Shown: positions 17,750 through 27,022, numbered from the stretch's first letter. The stretch is DNA of 64,000 bases from Pseudomonadota bacterium (GCA_021819435.1 JAKARB010000001.1:248001-312000), one strand, 5' to 3'. Program-made: numbers and translations. The notes: generated from the sequence alone by a model not told the origin.

Positions 17750-17995
17750 CTAATCAATGAAATCGAAGTCCAGCTCGGGCGCTTCGATGAGTGCCGGGTG
17801 CTCGACGCTTTCAGCCAATTGGTTGCGGCTCAACTGTTCAAGCTTGAGCTGCACGGCATTGGCGTGCGCCAGGTCTTCGCCGGTCAAGGTCGGTTGCAGG
17901 GCCTGCACTTCTTTGATGAGCAGGCGCAGTTCTTGAACGATGGCGCGTTCGGCACGTTGTTCGATCGCGCACAGGGTTTCGGAGATAGAGGCCAT
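17750..17995 (-). CDS. Hypothetical helical protein, 81 aa
   Basis: The 81-residue acidic protein begins MASISETLCAIEQRAERAIVQELRLLIKEVQAL, a probable coiled coil, and ends EAPELDFDFID. Start at 17995 after GGAAAGACAAGCCTC. It is followed on the same strand, after a 168-bp gap, by the gene starting at 18679; function unknown. Confidence 0.5.
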   Translation of the reverse strand: MASISETLCAIEQRAERAIVQELRLLIKEVQALQPTLTGEDLAHANAVQLKLEQLSRNQLAESVEHPALIEAPELDFDFID

Positions 17996-18163
17996 GAGGC
18001 TTGTCTTTCCATAGCGGTGCTCGCACACCTGACGGCGCACGGACACAAGGGGATGAAGAAACGCGGCATGCACCACCGTGAGGTGGGCATGCGCGTTTGC
18101 GGCTCGGGGCCGATCCGAAGAGATCGGCGGCCCAGGTCAAGGCCAGGCTTGACCTACTGCATG

Positions 18164-18679
18164 TCAGGCGGTGGTGGACACCGCCTTGGGCGCGGAATCG
18201 GTCTTCGTCCTGGCACGCCGGGATGGCGAGCCGGCCGAAGCCGTGTCGGCCTGAGGCCCAAACGATGCTTGCATCCGGGCGAACTCGGGCTCCTGGTTCA
18301 AGCGCTGAACCTGAGCCAGGGAAGGCTCCGCGGTCGCATCGGGCAGACACTCGATCGCCATCTCACTGCCTTGGCGCAGCGCATCTCGCAATGCGCGCGC
18401 CGGGGCAAGGACCAGGCGATCCGAGAGCCAGCGCACGAAACGGCCGACGCGCTGGTTGCGCGCATGGCGCGCCTGGTGTGTCCGCAACGACTGCTTGCAG
18501 GACAGATACAGTGCCAGGTGGGCACGTTTCATCTCGGGGTCTGCGTCGAGCTGGAGCATGACTTCCGTGGCGATGGCAGGGTCACTGCCGACACCCCGGT
18601 AAAAGCCAACCCAAGCCCGGGCTTCTTCGGCTTCGATGCACAGGCGCTTGGAGCGCGTGCGAGGTTTCTCTGGGGACAT
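18164..18679 (-). CDS. Hypothetical mobile-element protein, 171 aa
   Basis: The 171-residue basic protein starts MSPEKPRTRSKRLCIEAEEARAWVGFY, which matches the moderately conserved look of element-encoded proteins, and continues with helical ALYLSCKQSLRTHQARHARNQRVGRFVRWL. The C terminus is basic and low-complexity (SPSRRARTKTDSAPKA). An in-frame start at 18940 is possible but would add sequence without conserved character. Function unknown. Confidence 0.55.
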   Translation of the reverse strand: MSPEKPRTRSKRLCIEAEEARAWVGFYRGVGSDPAIATEVMLQLDADPEMKRAHLALYLSCKQSLRTHQARHARNQRVGRFVRWLSDRLVLAPARALRDALRQGSEMAIECLPDATAEPSLAQVQRLNQEPEFARMQASFGPQADTASAGSPSRRARTKTDSAPKAVSTTA

Positions 18680-18949
18680 GGTGTGGTCTCGAAGTGAATC
18701 AGGGCACACCTGTCCCGTCAGGGAGGCGGTGAACTCCCTGGGGTGCAGGTTGAAGAGGCGCGGTGATGCGCCTGCGATGGCAATGCCCGCGACTGATGGG
18801 TCGCATGCGGCGGGACGGTTCACACAACGCTGAACGCGAAGACTTCCTTGTGGGAAGCAACGAGGCTCAACGAGGCGTGAATGAAGGACGGTCCTTGAAC
18901 GACAACCGGCGGCCGGTGCATCGTGGAGGGACAGAGCCAACTTTGGCGC

Positions 18950-19129
18950 TCAGGCTGCAGCGCGCAATTCACAGGGCCGGTCTTGCGGATGGGTATCCGG
19001 TGGACGTGGCCGCAGCAGCGCGGGCAACGCCGACTTCTTGATTTCAGGTTCCAGGACGATGGCTCGCCCTGAACCGCCCAACAGCACGCCAATGGCGCGC
19101 GTCTTCCTCATCGCATGGGTTGCGATCAT
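18950..19129 (-). CDS. Small hypothetical protein, 59 aa, behind structured leader copy C
   Basis: MIATHAMRKTRAIGVLLGGSG and about 40 further residues. The start at 19129 has AAGGAG 6 nt upstream (GAAGGAGAGCACC), the same spacing as radC and the DUF5983 gene. It sits directly downstream of a copy of the dispersed structured leader, with GGGGAAC/GTTCCCC helices just before the ribosome-binding site. The leader argues that this short frame is translated. No family recognised. Confidence 0.5.
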   Translation of the reverse strand: MIATHAMRKTRAIGVLLGGSGRAIVLEPEIKKSALPALLRPRPPDTHPQDRPCELRAAA

Positions 19130-19370
19130 GGTGCTCTCCTTCGGGTTGGGAAGGGGAACGCCAGACCCCAGTGGGGAACATGGTTCCCCAGCTTGGGATG
19201 CTTGCGCCTGATAAGGGCGAAGCGGCTTGATGGCGGCACCGGAGGTGCGCCATGGGTGATGGTTCAACCGGAGGGTTGAACGGGTCTACAGGTCAATGCA
19301 TGACCATGCCGGACCGAAGTCCGACGTCTCTCCAAGGCAGGTAACGACTGCGACGCCAGCAAGGCTGGAC
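19130..19370 (-). promoter_or_regulatory. radC-RNA-like leader, copy C, with competing GGGGAAC/GTTCCCC helices
   Basis: The core is at 19336-19355, preceded in the transcript by a hairpin CCAGC/GCTGG (19356-19368) and followed by a tetraloop hairpin (CGGAC 19310-19314, GTCCG 19319-19323) and a perfect 8-bp hairpin (19262-19281). Near the 59-aa gene, the GTTCCCC at 19183-19189 can pair with GGGGAAC at 19173-19179 or at 19153-19159, one excluding the other. The layout parallels copy B. Confidence 0.6.
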
Positions 19371-19763
19371 TTCAAAGTGCCCGGGGGCACGGTTGAAGGC
19401 TTCGTGGACGCGATGTCCACAGGGAGCACTCACAGTGTGACCAGTCGTCCGCACAAGTGTCTATCGGACCTTCTTTGGACATCGCCATACGGCCCCAAGT
19501 GGGGTGGATTCGCGGTGGCGTTTGAGCGAGTAGCGACCAAATGCACAGGGGTCGAGCTTGCGTGGCTCTCGGACGACGCAAGCTGGCCACCTGCCGCGGG
19601 CCTATGTGGGAGAATGGGGTAAATTTGAACTGAGACGTCCTGATCTGAATCGAAGGGGTTGACCAGGTCGCCGCATGGATCAAAATCGAGTATGAACCTA
19701 TATCGTCTCGACGAGAAATGAAGTGACGAGGAAGAGCAAAGGGCGCCAAACAAAGGCATTGAA
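19371..19763. other. Intergenic region upstream of the AAA/DUF4276/DUF4238 operon
   Basis: These 393 bp separate the divergent structured leader and the operon starting at 19764. The right half is visibly richer in A and T (around 19620-19760) than its surroundings, as expected for a promoter of a transferred cassette. I cannot assign a -35/-10 pair with confidence and see no gene. Confidence 0.35.
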
Positions 19764-20861
19764 ATGATCAAGCGACTCCATGAATCGAATCAAATCTCGC
19801 GGATGATTTTGCGGGGTTATAAATCGATTGCCGAGTGTGATCTGGAATTAGGGCGCCTCAACGTGCTGATCGGTGCCAATGGCGCGGGCAAGAGCAACTT
19901 CATCGGTTTCTTTCGTCTGATCAACCGAATCTTGGACGAGCAACTTCAGACGGCCGTCGGCCAGGCCGGAGGGCCCGATGCCATCCTCCACTATGGACGC
20001 AAGAAGACGGAAGAGTTGACGGCGGATCTGCGTTTCGGCAACAACGGCTATCGGTTCACCTTGCAGCCTACGCAGGACAACCGGATGATGTTCAAGCATG
20101 AGGCGCTTTGGTGGAACGTCAGTGGCGATTTCCAGCCCCGCTCCGGCCATTTTGAAACCTACGTTGAACAGAAAAAGCGCAGCCCCGTATATTCGTATGT
20201 TGTGCCCGCCATGCGCAGCTGGCGCCTCTATCATTTTCACGATACGAGTGCGAGCGCCTTCGTCAAGCAGATTCACAATATCAATGACAACGAGTATCTG
20301 AGAGACGATGCGCGAAACCTGGCTGCATTTCTTTTGCGGCTGAAGAATCACCACGAGGAGCAGTATCAGCGAATCGTCAAGGCCATTCGTTTGGTGGCGC
20401 CGTTCTTTGGTGACTTCCATTTGCGGCCCACAGTGGACAACAAGGAAAAGATCCAGCTTGAATGGACCGAGCTGGGGCAAGACCAGCCGTTCGCCGCCAA
20501 CGCGCTGTCCGATGGCTCCTTGCGCTTCATCTGCTTGGCGACCGTCTTGCTTCAGCCAGAAGAGTTCATGCCGGCGGCCATCTTGATCGATGAGCCTGAA
20601 CTCGGTCTGCATCCCTTCGCGATCAATGTGCTTGCTGGCCTGATGAAGTCCGCCTCTGAGAAGCACCAACTGATCGTTTCTACCCAGTCCGTGGAGTTGG
20701 TCAACGAGTTTGACGTTGAAGACCTGATCGTGGTGGACAAGCGCGCGGGGGCTTCCACATTCAATCGCCCAGATCCCGAGACGCTGTCCGAATGGTTGTC
20801 GGAGTACAGCCTGGGCGAGCTATGGAAGAAGAACCTTCTAGGCGGGAGGCCTGGGCGATGA
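19764..20861 (+). CDS. AAA/ABC-type ATPase of a putative defence operon
   Basis: The 365-residue ATPase resembles AAA_15/AAA_21 proteins such as OLD and AriA. It has MILRGYKSIAECDLELG, Walker A GANGAGKS (37-44), ALSDGSLRFICLATVLL (signature-like) and Walker B AAILIDEPELGLHP, then IVSTQSVELVNEF. It overlaps the next gene by 4 nt (ATGA). ATPases of this type paired with a Toprim-like partner act as phage-sensing nucleases in OLD/Gabija/PARIS-type systems; that role here is inferred. Confidence 0.85.
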   Translation: MIKRLHESNQISRMILRGYKSIAECDLELGRLNVLIGANGAGKSNFIGFFRLINRILDEQLQTAVGQAGGPDAILHYGRKKTEELTADLRFGNNGYRFTLQPTQDNRMMFKHEALWWNVSGDFQPRSGHFETYVEQKKRSPVYSYVVPAMRSWRLYHFHDTSASAFVKQIHNINDNEYLRDDARNLAAFLLRLKNHHEEQYQRIVKAIRLVAPFFGDFHLRPTVDNKEKIQLEWTELGQDQPFAANALSDGSLRFICLATVLLQPEEFMPAAILIDEPELGLHPFAINVLAGLMKSASEKHQLIVSTQSVELVNEFDVEDLIVVDKRAGASTFNRPDPETLSEWLSEYSLGELWKKNLLGGRPGR

Positions 20862-21508
20862 GCCGGATCTACCTGTTGGTGGAAGGGCAGACGGAAGAAG
20901 CCTTCGTCAACGAACTGCTGGTGCCTCACTACGCCCGTATGGGACTGTATTTGAGGCCCATCATCGTTAGAACCAGCCCGGGTTATCGGGGCGGCGTGGT
21001 CAGTTACGCCAAGATCAGACCTCAGATTGAGAAGCTCTGCAAGCAAGACGCGGCAGCCCATGTCACCACGATGTTCGACCTCTATGCTTTGCCGGTTGAT
21101 TTCCCGGGCAAGGGCAGTGCGGCATACCGTGCTTTGGCCGATGGCCACGGCAAGGCATCGTTCTTGGAGGCGCAGTTGGCCCAAGACATCGCTCAGCGCA
21201 ACTTTCTGCCCAATGTGCTTGTGCATGAATTCGAAGCATTGTTGTTCACTGACATCGCAGCGTTCGAACAATGGACGGACGATGATGCGGTGCTGGAACC
21301 ACTGAGGAAAGTCAGGGCAACGACTTTGCCTGAGGACATCAATGATGGCCCAGACACGGCGCCTTCGAAACGCATCCTGGGGGCCATGTCTGGTTATCAG
21401 AAGACTTTCCATGGCCCGCTGATCGCTTGCGACATTGGGCTCGATCTGATGCGTTTGACATGTCCGCACTTTGATCGGTGGCTGACCAGCTTGGAGCGAT
21501 TAGGCTGA
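20858..21508 (+). CDS. DUF4276 protein, Toprim-like partner of the ATPase
   Basis: The 216-residue protein opens with MSRIYLLVEGQTEEAFVNELL, the Toprim-like Glu motif of DUF4276. MFDLYALP around residue 72 may supply the acidic metal site and NVLVHEFEALLF is also typical. It is coupled to the ATPase by a 4-nt overlap and precedes the DUF4238 gene by 12 nt. By analogy to split OLD-type systems it would be the nuclease subunit. Confidence 0.8.
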   Translation: MSRIYLLVEGQTEEAFVNELLVPHYARMGLYLRPIIVRTSPGYRGGVVSYAKIRPQIEKLCKQDAAAHVTTMFDLYALPVDFPGKGSAAYRALADGHGKASFLEAQLAQDIAQRNFLPNVLVHEFEALLFTDIAAFEQWTDDDAVLEPLRKVRATTLPEDINDGPDTAPSKRILGAMSGYQKTFHGPLIACDIGLDLMRLTCPHFDRWLTSLERLG

Positions 21509-21520
21509 GCAAGGCTCAAC

Positions 21521-22603
21521 ATGGGCGCTACCACAAAGAATCAGCACTTCGTACCTCGTCTTCTTCTCAAGAATTTTTCGGAAGATGAAGATGGGCCTGT
21601 TCAAATTTTCGATTCTGAGCGCGACATCCTTCGGCCGCCAACAAGCATTCGGCGCGTCCTCTCCCAGAACAATTTTTATGACGACGACAACGTCATCGAG
21701 AACTTCTTGGCGTTGAATGTCGAGGCGCCAGCGGCGCCCATCATCAAAAGCATCATCGCGTCGCCCACTGCAACGATCCCCGCCCACTGCATCGATCTTC
21801 TTCGGTTCATTGCGGTTCAGATGAACCGGACCCCTCAGGCGCTTGACACCTCGTTGGAGGTCATCGACAAGTATTCAAAAACGTTATTTCAGCGCATAGG
21901 CGAGTTGAACGGGTTCTCTGCCGACACCATGGCCGGCATCAAGCTAAAGATGACCGACGAGCGCTCCCTGCTTGGCATGCAGACGCTTGACGGTGCGCTC
22001 AATTGGCCACTCCTTGAAGACTTGTCTTGGCATGTTCTATCGAATGGGACAGATTTACCCTTCTTGATTTCAGATCACCCTGTCGTTTACTACAACTGGT
22101 ACCTTCGTCACGCCAACGATCCTTCTTACACCTCGCTCACGAAAGCAGGCATTCAAATATTCATGCCATTGTCTCCATCCATCACGCTTGCATTGGTCGA
22201 CGGGGCGACATACAAGATGGGTATCAAAGGAGCCCACCAGACGCTGCTGACGAACAGGGCTGATGTCGAGCTTTTGAACAGTCTTCAATTGCGTGCGCGC
22301 GATACGTTTGTGGTGTTCCCTATGGGTATGGATCCTGACTATGTGAGAAGGCGATGCAAGGAGTACCCTGCAAGCAGTCTCTTCAAAAACCATGCTTGGT
22401 CCTCTGTCCCAGAAGATATCGGAGACGATCAATTGAAGTCGATCCATGCAGTCTGGCGGACTCAAACAGTCTTGCCCGAATGGCTTTCCATCAGCAAGAT
22501 CAAGCGACGGGTAGCGAAGAAAGGACCGCTTTGCTCGGACAGGGTGCCCGAGGTTGTAGCGGCTCACAAAGTCTTCATGCAACGGATAAGACGTTCCAGC
22601 TGA
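21521..22603 (+). CDS. DUF4238 protein, third gene of the ATPase operon
   Basis: The 360-residue protein begins KNQHFVPRLLLKNFS, the hallmark of DUF4238, and has PFLISDHPVV (about 177-187) and a conserved-looking IQIFMPLSPSITLAL strand. The activity of DUF4238 is not known to me. The gene starts 12 nt after the DUF4276 stop, so it is probably co-transcribed, which makes it a candidate third component instead of an unrelated neighbour. The C-terminal 60 residues are basic. Confidence 0.8.
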   Translation: MGATTKNQHFVPRLLLKNFSEDEDGPVQIFDSERDILRPPTSIRRVLSQNNFYDDDNVIENFLALNVEAPAAPIIKSIIASPTATIPAHCIDLLRFIAVQMNRTPQALDTSLEVIDKYSKTLFQRIGELNGFSADTMAGIKLKMTDERSLLGMQTLDGALNWPLLEDLSWHVLSNGTDLPFLISDHPVVYYNWYLRHANDPSYTSLTKAGIQIFMPLSPSITLALVDGATYKMGIKGAHQTLLTNRADVELLNSLQLRARDTFVVFPMGMDPDYVRRRCKEYPASSLFKNHAWSSVPEDIGDDQLKSIHAVWRTQTVLPEWLSISKIKRRVAKKGPLCSDRVPEVVAAHKVFMQRIRRSS

Positions 22604-22614
22604 ATCAGCGCTGC

Positions 22615-23448
22615 CTATCCGGGGGACCAAATTCGGCTGCCTTTTCGAAGCAGGCGTTGCTCGTTCCAGGCGGCAAGGGTTTGGACAACGGTGTGGTGCT
22701 TGCGTTTGAAGGCGTTGCAGCGCATGTTCTCAATATCTTCCCAGAACCACAGTACCGACTGAATCATCTGTTCAAGTACAGCTTCTGGCAGCGTGATTGA
22801 GGAGAAAGACGGATGATTGGGCCCGTCCGTTGGCATGGTGATGCGGAAAGGCCCTGCCTCCAAGGTTTCTCCAGGTGCCATCCAGTTCCACCAAAGGGAT
22901 GGGCAGAGTTGATGAACTCGACGCGCTGCATTGCCATCTCCATGGCGAATGGCATTGCCGAAGCTCTGCAGGAGATCCAGGTCGGCGTAGGAATCGAAGC
23001 TTTGAAGCGGGATGCCCATCAGCCTATCAAAGTGATCGTGAAGATTGGGCGACTTCCCGACCCAGGACGCCCGTTCCAGAGCGGCCAAGTCGGCGTCTTT
23101 CGACAAGGACTTCTCACGCAGCATCAGCATGCTTCGCAGGCCGCGCTCCCACATGGACTGGACGGTGAGCAAATATCCCTCAACGGTTGTCTGAAACAAG
23201 TCCGCGAGATCTTCGGCGTAGAAATCAGCTGCTGGCTCGTCACTCTTGCGAAGAGCGTCGATTTCCACATCAAGGGCCTTCAATGAAGGACGGATGACGC
23301 TATCGCGAAGGAGGGAGAGTGAATGGGCTCTGCTTGTTGGCGCGCCGATTGAATCGTGGTCGAGCCAAACATAGGTCGTGATGTCGCAAGTCGTAGCGTC
23401 CATCCATCCAGTATGGCCAGCCCGCAGCTTGAGCTGCGGGACATCCAT
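22615..23448 (-). CDS. Hypothetical protein with HEPN-like motif
   Basis: The 277-residue protein has LLQSFGNAIRHGDGNAARR around residues 158-176, resembling the RNxxxH-type motif of HEPN proteins, although the exact Arg-to-His spacing is not canonical. Helices with DLADLFQTTVEGYLL precede it. Start at 23448 after GGAGTGAAAC. It is convergent with the DUF4238 gene (11 bp between stops). RNase or Swt1/MAE_28990-like HEPN activity is a guess. Confidence 0.65.
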   Translation of the reverse strand: MDVPQLKLRAGHTGWMDATTCDITTYVWLDHDSIGAPTSRAHSLSLLRDSVIRPSLKALDVEIDALRKSDEPAADFYAEDLADLFQTTVEGYLLTVQSMWERGLRSMLMLREKSLSKDADLAALERASWVGKSPNLHDHFDRLMGIPLQSFDSYADLDLLQSFGNAIRHGDGNAARRVHQLCPSLWWNWMAPGETLEAGPFRITMPTDGPNHPSFSSITLPEAVLEQMIQSVLWFWEDIENMRCNAFKRKHHTVVQTLAAWNEQRLLRKGSRIWSPG

Positions 23449-23775
23449 GTTTCACTCCTCGGGCGTCTAAAGCCGGTGCATGCATTGCGGTCCGCCCGAA
23501 AAGAAAACACAGATGGGGGAGTCGCTTGGAATTCGTCCGTCTTTGCCTTACCCCTCAGGGCGCATGCGGCGGGCGGCGGGAGCCAAGTGCAAAGATAGCA
23601 CACCAAATGGATCCCGGAAAAAGTGCGCGCAAGACGCACGGCCTTGGCATATCAGGAGCTTGCTGTGCGCGGCACTGAAAAATATGGCGGCGCGGGAACG
23701 GGATACGGGGGCAAGATCACGCACATTGAAGCGTGGCCTAGCTGCTGACCAGAGCAGCAGCTAGGCCGTGGCGAC

Positions 23776-25659
23776 TCAGGTGTACTTCCGCGCGTACTGC
23801 ACGCACAGCATGTAGAACGTTTGTTCTTCGAAGCCAGGCCTTTGTTCTATGGCGGTAAGTTCACATCGCGCTGCTGCTTCGAACGCAGCCTCCGAAATCA
23901 TCAAAGAGCCGTCACCATTTCGGCTTTTGCGAATCCAAGGTTCTATCGGGCGACGCTCCATAAGGCCGGATAGAGCTTCCATGCGAATCGATGCCGCATG
24001 GGCTTTTTCTGGGTCGTCTTTGAACACTTTCACGCCAGCGAATACTTTGGAGGTGAAGCGGGCTTTCTCGTCGTCATCCGGATCGATGTGCTGGTGGACC
24101 ATGTCGCTGTAGCGCAGCAGATCGCTGGCCTTGAACTTTGGCTTGTTGAAGCGCTGAAGCCATTCAGGCGTGACGGGGTCTCGCTCGGCTCCAATATCCA
24201 TCGATCGGTTCTCCGCATCAAGTCGACCTCCTTGTGTGAGCACGTCGATTTGGCGGTCGAATTCAAGCAAAGAGACAGAAGCAGGACGCAGCCAGCCCAG
24301 TGGCAGGTCTTTGACAAACCTAACACCCATCCCTGCGCAAACAATCAGTCCGGCGAAGCGAATCTCTTGGTTGAGTGTCTCAAGTCCTGGAGGAAGGCGT
24401 TTGCTCCATGTTCTGCGCTGTTCGTATGGAACGGCGCAGAAGGTGCTGAGACGCTCCACCCAGTCACGCTGCACTTGAGGCAGGAACTCTCGCTCTGGCA
24501 CCACTGCATCGATTCGGCTAAGCCACATACCGATGTCTGAGTGCAATGGCAATGGAATGCGGGGACTGGACCGTGTTGGGGCAAGCAGGGTGTTGGGATC
24601 CGCGATGTCGAGCGCCTCGGCAAGCGCAGGCAGGTACGCCAGCGATCCCTTGCCATCTTGAAAGTCGATCATGACCTGGTGGTGAGGTGTCCCTAGTCGC
24701 AAATGGAGGTCATGCCAGGACAGTCCTTTGGCAGCCATGGCTGCGTTCAGCCTTGTCAAATGGAGCGGTACTGCTTCGAATCGGGGTTCCTGTGTCTGCT
24801 GTTGAATGCCGGACACCCATTGAAAAAGAGGTGTGCTCTGTCGCTTGAAGAACCGGTCGTATCGAGATCGAAACTGGTTCCACTCGGCAAAGGACAGCGG
24901 CTCGCACAATTGCCAGCCCGTCGTTTCGCCCAAGGATGGCAGCTGGCTAGGCAGGCATTCGTTTGAAAACCCTGCCAGGTCGGGTAGGCTGGATTCCGCT
25001 CGTGTGGTGGAGGAAAAATCTCCTTGTTCGAAGGCCTGTTTCACATCGAAAAAGCCATCGAGCCAACCACCCAGTTCGCCTTCTACCAATCGGCGGATTC
25101 GTTCTGCGAATCGTTCCAAAGGCGGCTGCGCTGGAAACGTCACTTTGGCACCTTCTGATTGAGCCAGCGCAAGCAGAATATGCCAGACAGATCCTGTCAG
25201 CTCACTTGCGCCACTTAGCAGCAAATGGGTTGAACGCGATTGCAACCGCACCCATGGTGAGTCGCCTTCGTATTGCTCTCGCAGGCGAATACAGACTTCA
25301 TCTGCGGCATCTGAAAAGGCAGCGAAGCCCTTGCGCTCAGCGCTGACGCCTGGGGCATCGGGCGACCACGATGCGACTTCATATTGCGGCGAGGTATCGA
25401 GTCCGAGAAAGCCGTCGGCTTCGCGGGCGACCGATACGGCTTTCAATGCGTGAGTGTGTTTGATGTCGACGCCATAAGACGCCAAGTTAATGCGCAATTG
25501 CTTGGCCGCCTGTTTCGAGTCCGGTGGAAGATTCAGGCAGGCCTGACACGCATCGTGCTCAGACAAACGATGGCCATGGGCGGCTAAGAAGCCAAGGATT
25601 GAACGAGCTTGGTCCGCGATGGGACGCGCCGCCAGTGTGGGCGTGGGAAGGGGTGACAT
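23776..25659 (-). CDS. Large hypothetical protein, 627 aa
   Basis: The 627-residue soluble protein starts MSPLPTPTLAARPIADQARSI after GGAG; starts further upstream (25818) would add unlikely sequence. The N terminus, with LSEHDACQACLNLPPDSKQAAK and YGVDIKHTHALKAVSVAREADGFLGL, recalls the HSEAL/GFxNW motif of the protein at 2762-3478. No enzyme motif is recognisable in the rest, which has several Trp-rich segments (GWLDGFFDV, WQLCEPLSFAEWNQF). It lies between the defence genes and the replication region. Confidence 0.7.
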   Translation of the reverse strand: MSPLPTPTLAARPIADQARSILGFLAAHGHRLSEHDACQACLNLPPDSKQAAKQLRINLASYGVDIKHTHALKAVSVAREADGFLGLDTSPQYEVASWSPDAPGVSAERKGFAAFSDAADEVCIRLREQYEGDSPWVRLQSRSTHLLLSGASELTGSVWHILLALAQSEGAKVTFPAQPPLERFAERIRRLVEGELGGWLDGFFDVKQAFEQGDFSSTTRAESSLPDLAGFSNECLPSQLPSLGETTGWQLCEPLSFAEWNQFRSRYDRFFKRQSTPLFQWVSGIQQQTQEPRFEAVPLHLTRLNAAMAAKGLSWHDLHLRLGTPHHQVMIDFQDGKGSLAYLPALAEALDIADPNTLLAPTRSSPRIPLPLHSDIGMWLSRIDAVVPEREFLPQVQRDWVERLSTFCAVPYEQRRTWSKRLPPGLETLNQEIRFAGLIVCAGMGVRFVKDLPLGWLRPASVSLLEFDRQIDVLTQGGRLDAENRSMDIGAERDPVTPEWLQRFNKPKFKASDLLRYSDMVHQHIDPDDDEKARFTSKVFAGVKVFKDDPEKAHAASIRMEALSGLMERRPIEPWIRKSRNGDGSLMISEAAFEAAARCELTAIEQRPGFEEQTFYMLCVQYARKYT

Positions 25660-25949
25660 TGCATGTCTCCATACCAATGAAGCCGTGACGGACGGTGTGC
25701 CTTGTCCCGGCTCCGGTGTGGAAACACGGGTGAATTGGAGAGGTCGCTGCCTTTGCCGTACTGTCGGTTTGGGCTCCGACAGCGCACACGCTGACACGCG
25801 GCAACTTGCGTGGGGCAAAGATTACTTGAACGTCGATGCCGTCGTCAAGGCCTCCTGCGGCGCAGACGGTCGCAAAGGGTCGCTGAAAAAATGAGCAGTC
25901 AAAGGCGTCGCTTCACGCAGACCTACCAAACCGTGTTGACATGACCGAG

Positions 25950-25972
25950 TTATCCCCAGTTTTTGTGGATAA
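25950..25972. promoter_or_regulatory. Two inverted DnaA boxes, candidate replication origin
   Basis: TTATCCCCA (25950-25958) and TGTGGATAA (25964-25972, the reverse complement of the perfect box TTATCCACA) face each other with 5 nt between them. They lie 90 bp past the stop codon of the TrfA-like gene. Plasmid origins often carry DnaA boxes beside the rep gene. I did not find clear iterons in 25820-26060. Confidence 0.5.
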
Positions 25973-26062
25973 CTAGCTCGAATGCCTGGTTCAACTTTGT
26001 CTGCTCACTCTTCCAATGTCGCCCGAGCAAGCAGGGGGCGGGCGGCCACCTGGTCCGTCAAG

Positions 26063-26875
26063 CTACTTCTGCATCCTGGAGAAGAGCTTCAAGATCGGGT
26101 AGTAAAAATGAGCGAATGCTGGGTTGAAGGCAAATTTGAAGTGAGCGGGCACCGATCCAGCGTCGGCATAGACCAGAAGCGGTCCATCGAATCCGTACTC
26201 TTCAAATATGAGGCGGCAGTTGCTCAAACGCCAGAGCGTCCGCTCGATGTCATGCAATGCCATGCCAGCCTCTGCAAGGCTGGAGCCCAGGGTGGTTTCG
26301 AACGCCTGCAGCGAACACTCGATGAGGGCGCCGCATGGCTTCTTGCCAGACACCATGAGCAGGACCATGAGCAATGTTTGATCGTGGCAGATGCGCAGTT
26401 CCTCGCCTTCGAAAAGCATGGTCTTGCCATCCATTCGGTAGACGGGGCCGGTCAGCGTCCGGCGTGGAACCTTCTCACTCAAAGAAAAAAGGCGCGATTC
26501 CACGAAACAGCTAGGCCAGGGCACGTGAAATTCATCTTCAACAGGTATTGGCAGCGTGACCTCGGGGGGTGAGACAAGCGTGCCCCAGACGCGAGACTTC
26601 GCCAATCGCTCTTTCCACATCGCATCTTCTGCGGTCAGCAATTCAGCTACTTCAAGCGCTTCAATATGTGTTTTAAGGGACGTGTAGACGAAGCCATACT
26701 CGCCGCACAGCAAATCAAGCCACTGCATATAGCTTCGGGATTTGTCTTCGCGGGACTTGTTCCAGGCGGACGAGCGAAGCTGTTCCAGGAGTTCCTGGTT
26801 AAAGAGAGTTTGAGACACGAGAATTGCTCCAGCACCATGGCGTTCCTGGTAGACCCCCGATACCAAGCGAGCCAT
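26063..26875 (-). CDS. TrfA-like replication initiator
   Basis: The 270-residue protein has the layout I know from TrfA of IncP plasmids. It contains FVESRLFSLSEKVPRRTLTGPVY, then FEGEELRICHDQTLLMVLLMVSGK and a winged-helix-like SLAEAGMALHDIERTLWRLSNCRLIF. TrfA binds origin iterons and recruits DnaA and DnaB. Nearby DnaA boxes support replication as the role. The assignment is by pattern memory, and the start at 26875 has no strong ribosome-binding site. Confidence 0.6.
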   Translation of the reverse strand: MARLVSGVYQERHGAGAILVSQTLFNQELLEQLRSSAWNKSREDKSRSYMQWLDLLCGEYGFVYTSLKTHIEALEVAELLTAEDAMWKERLAKSRVWGTLVSPPEVTLPIPVEDEFHVPWPSCFVESRLFSLSEKVPRRTLTGPVYRMDGKTMLFEGEELRICHDQTLLMVLLMVSGKKPCGALIECSLQAFETTLGSSLAEAGMALHDIERTLWRLSNCRLIFEEYGFDGPLLVYADAGSVPAHFKFAFNPAFAHFYYPILKLFSRMQK

Positions 26876-27022
26876 GTGTGTATGGCTTGGAGAATTTCAA
26901 CGTGAATTGAGGGCGGTGAGAACTTTGCGATGGGGGTCGCGGGCTTCCGCTCAGCCGGGCCGCAGTATAGCGGCCCTGACTGGCTTCAAGCAACGTGGAG
27001 CATCTGGCAAGATGCAGCGCCT

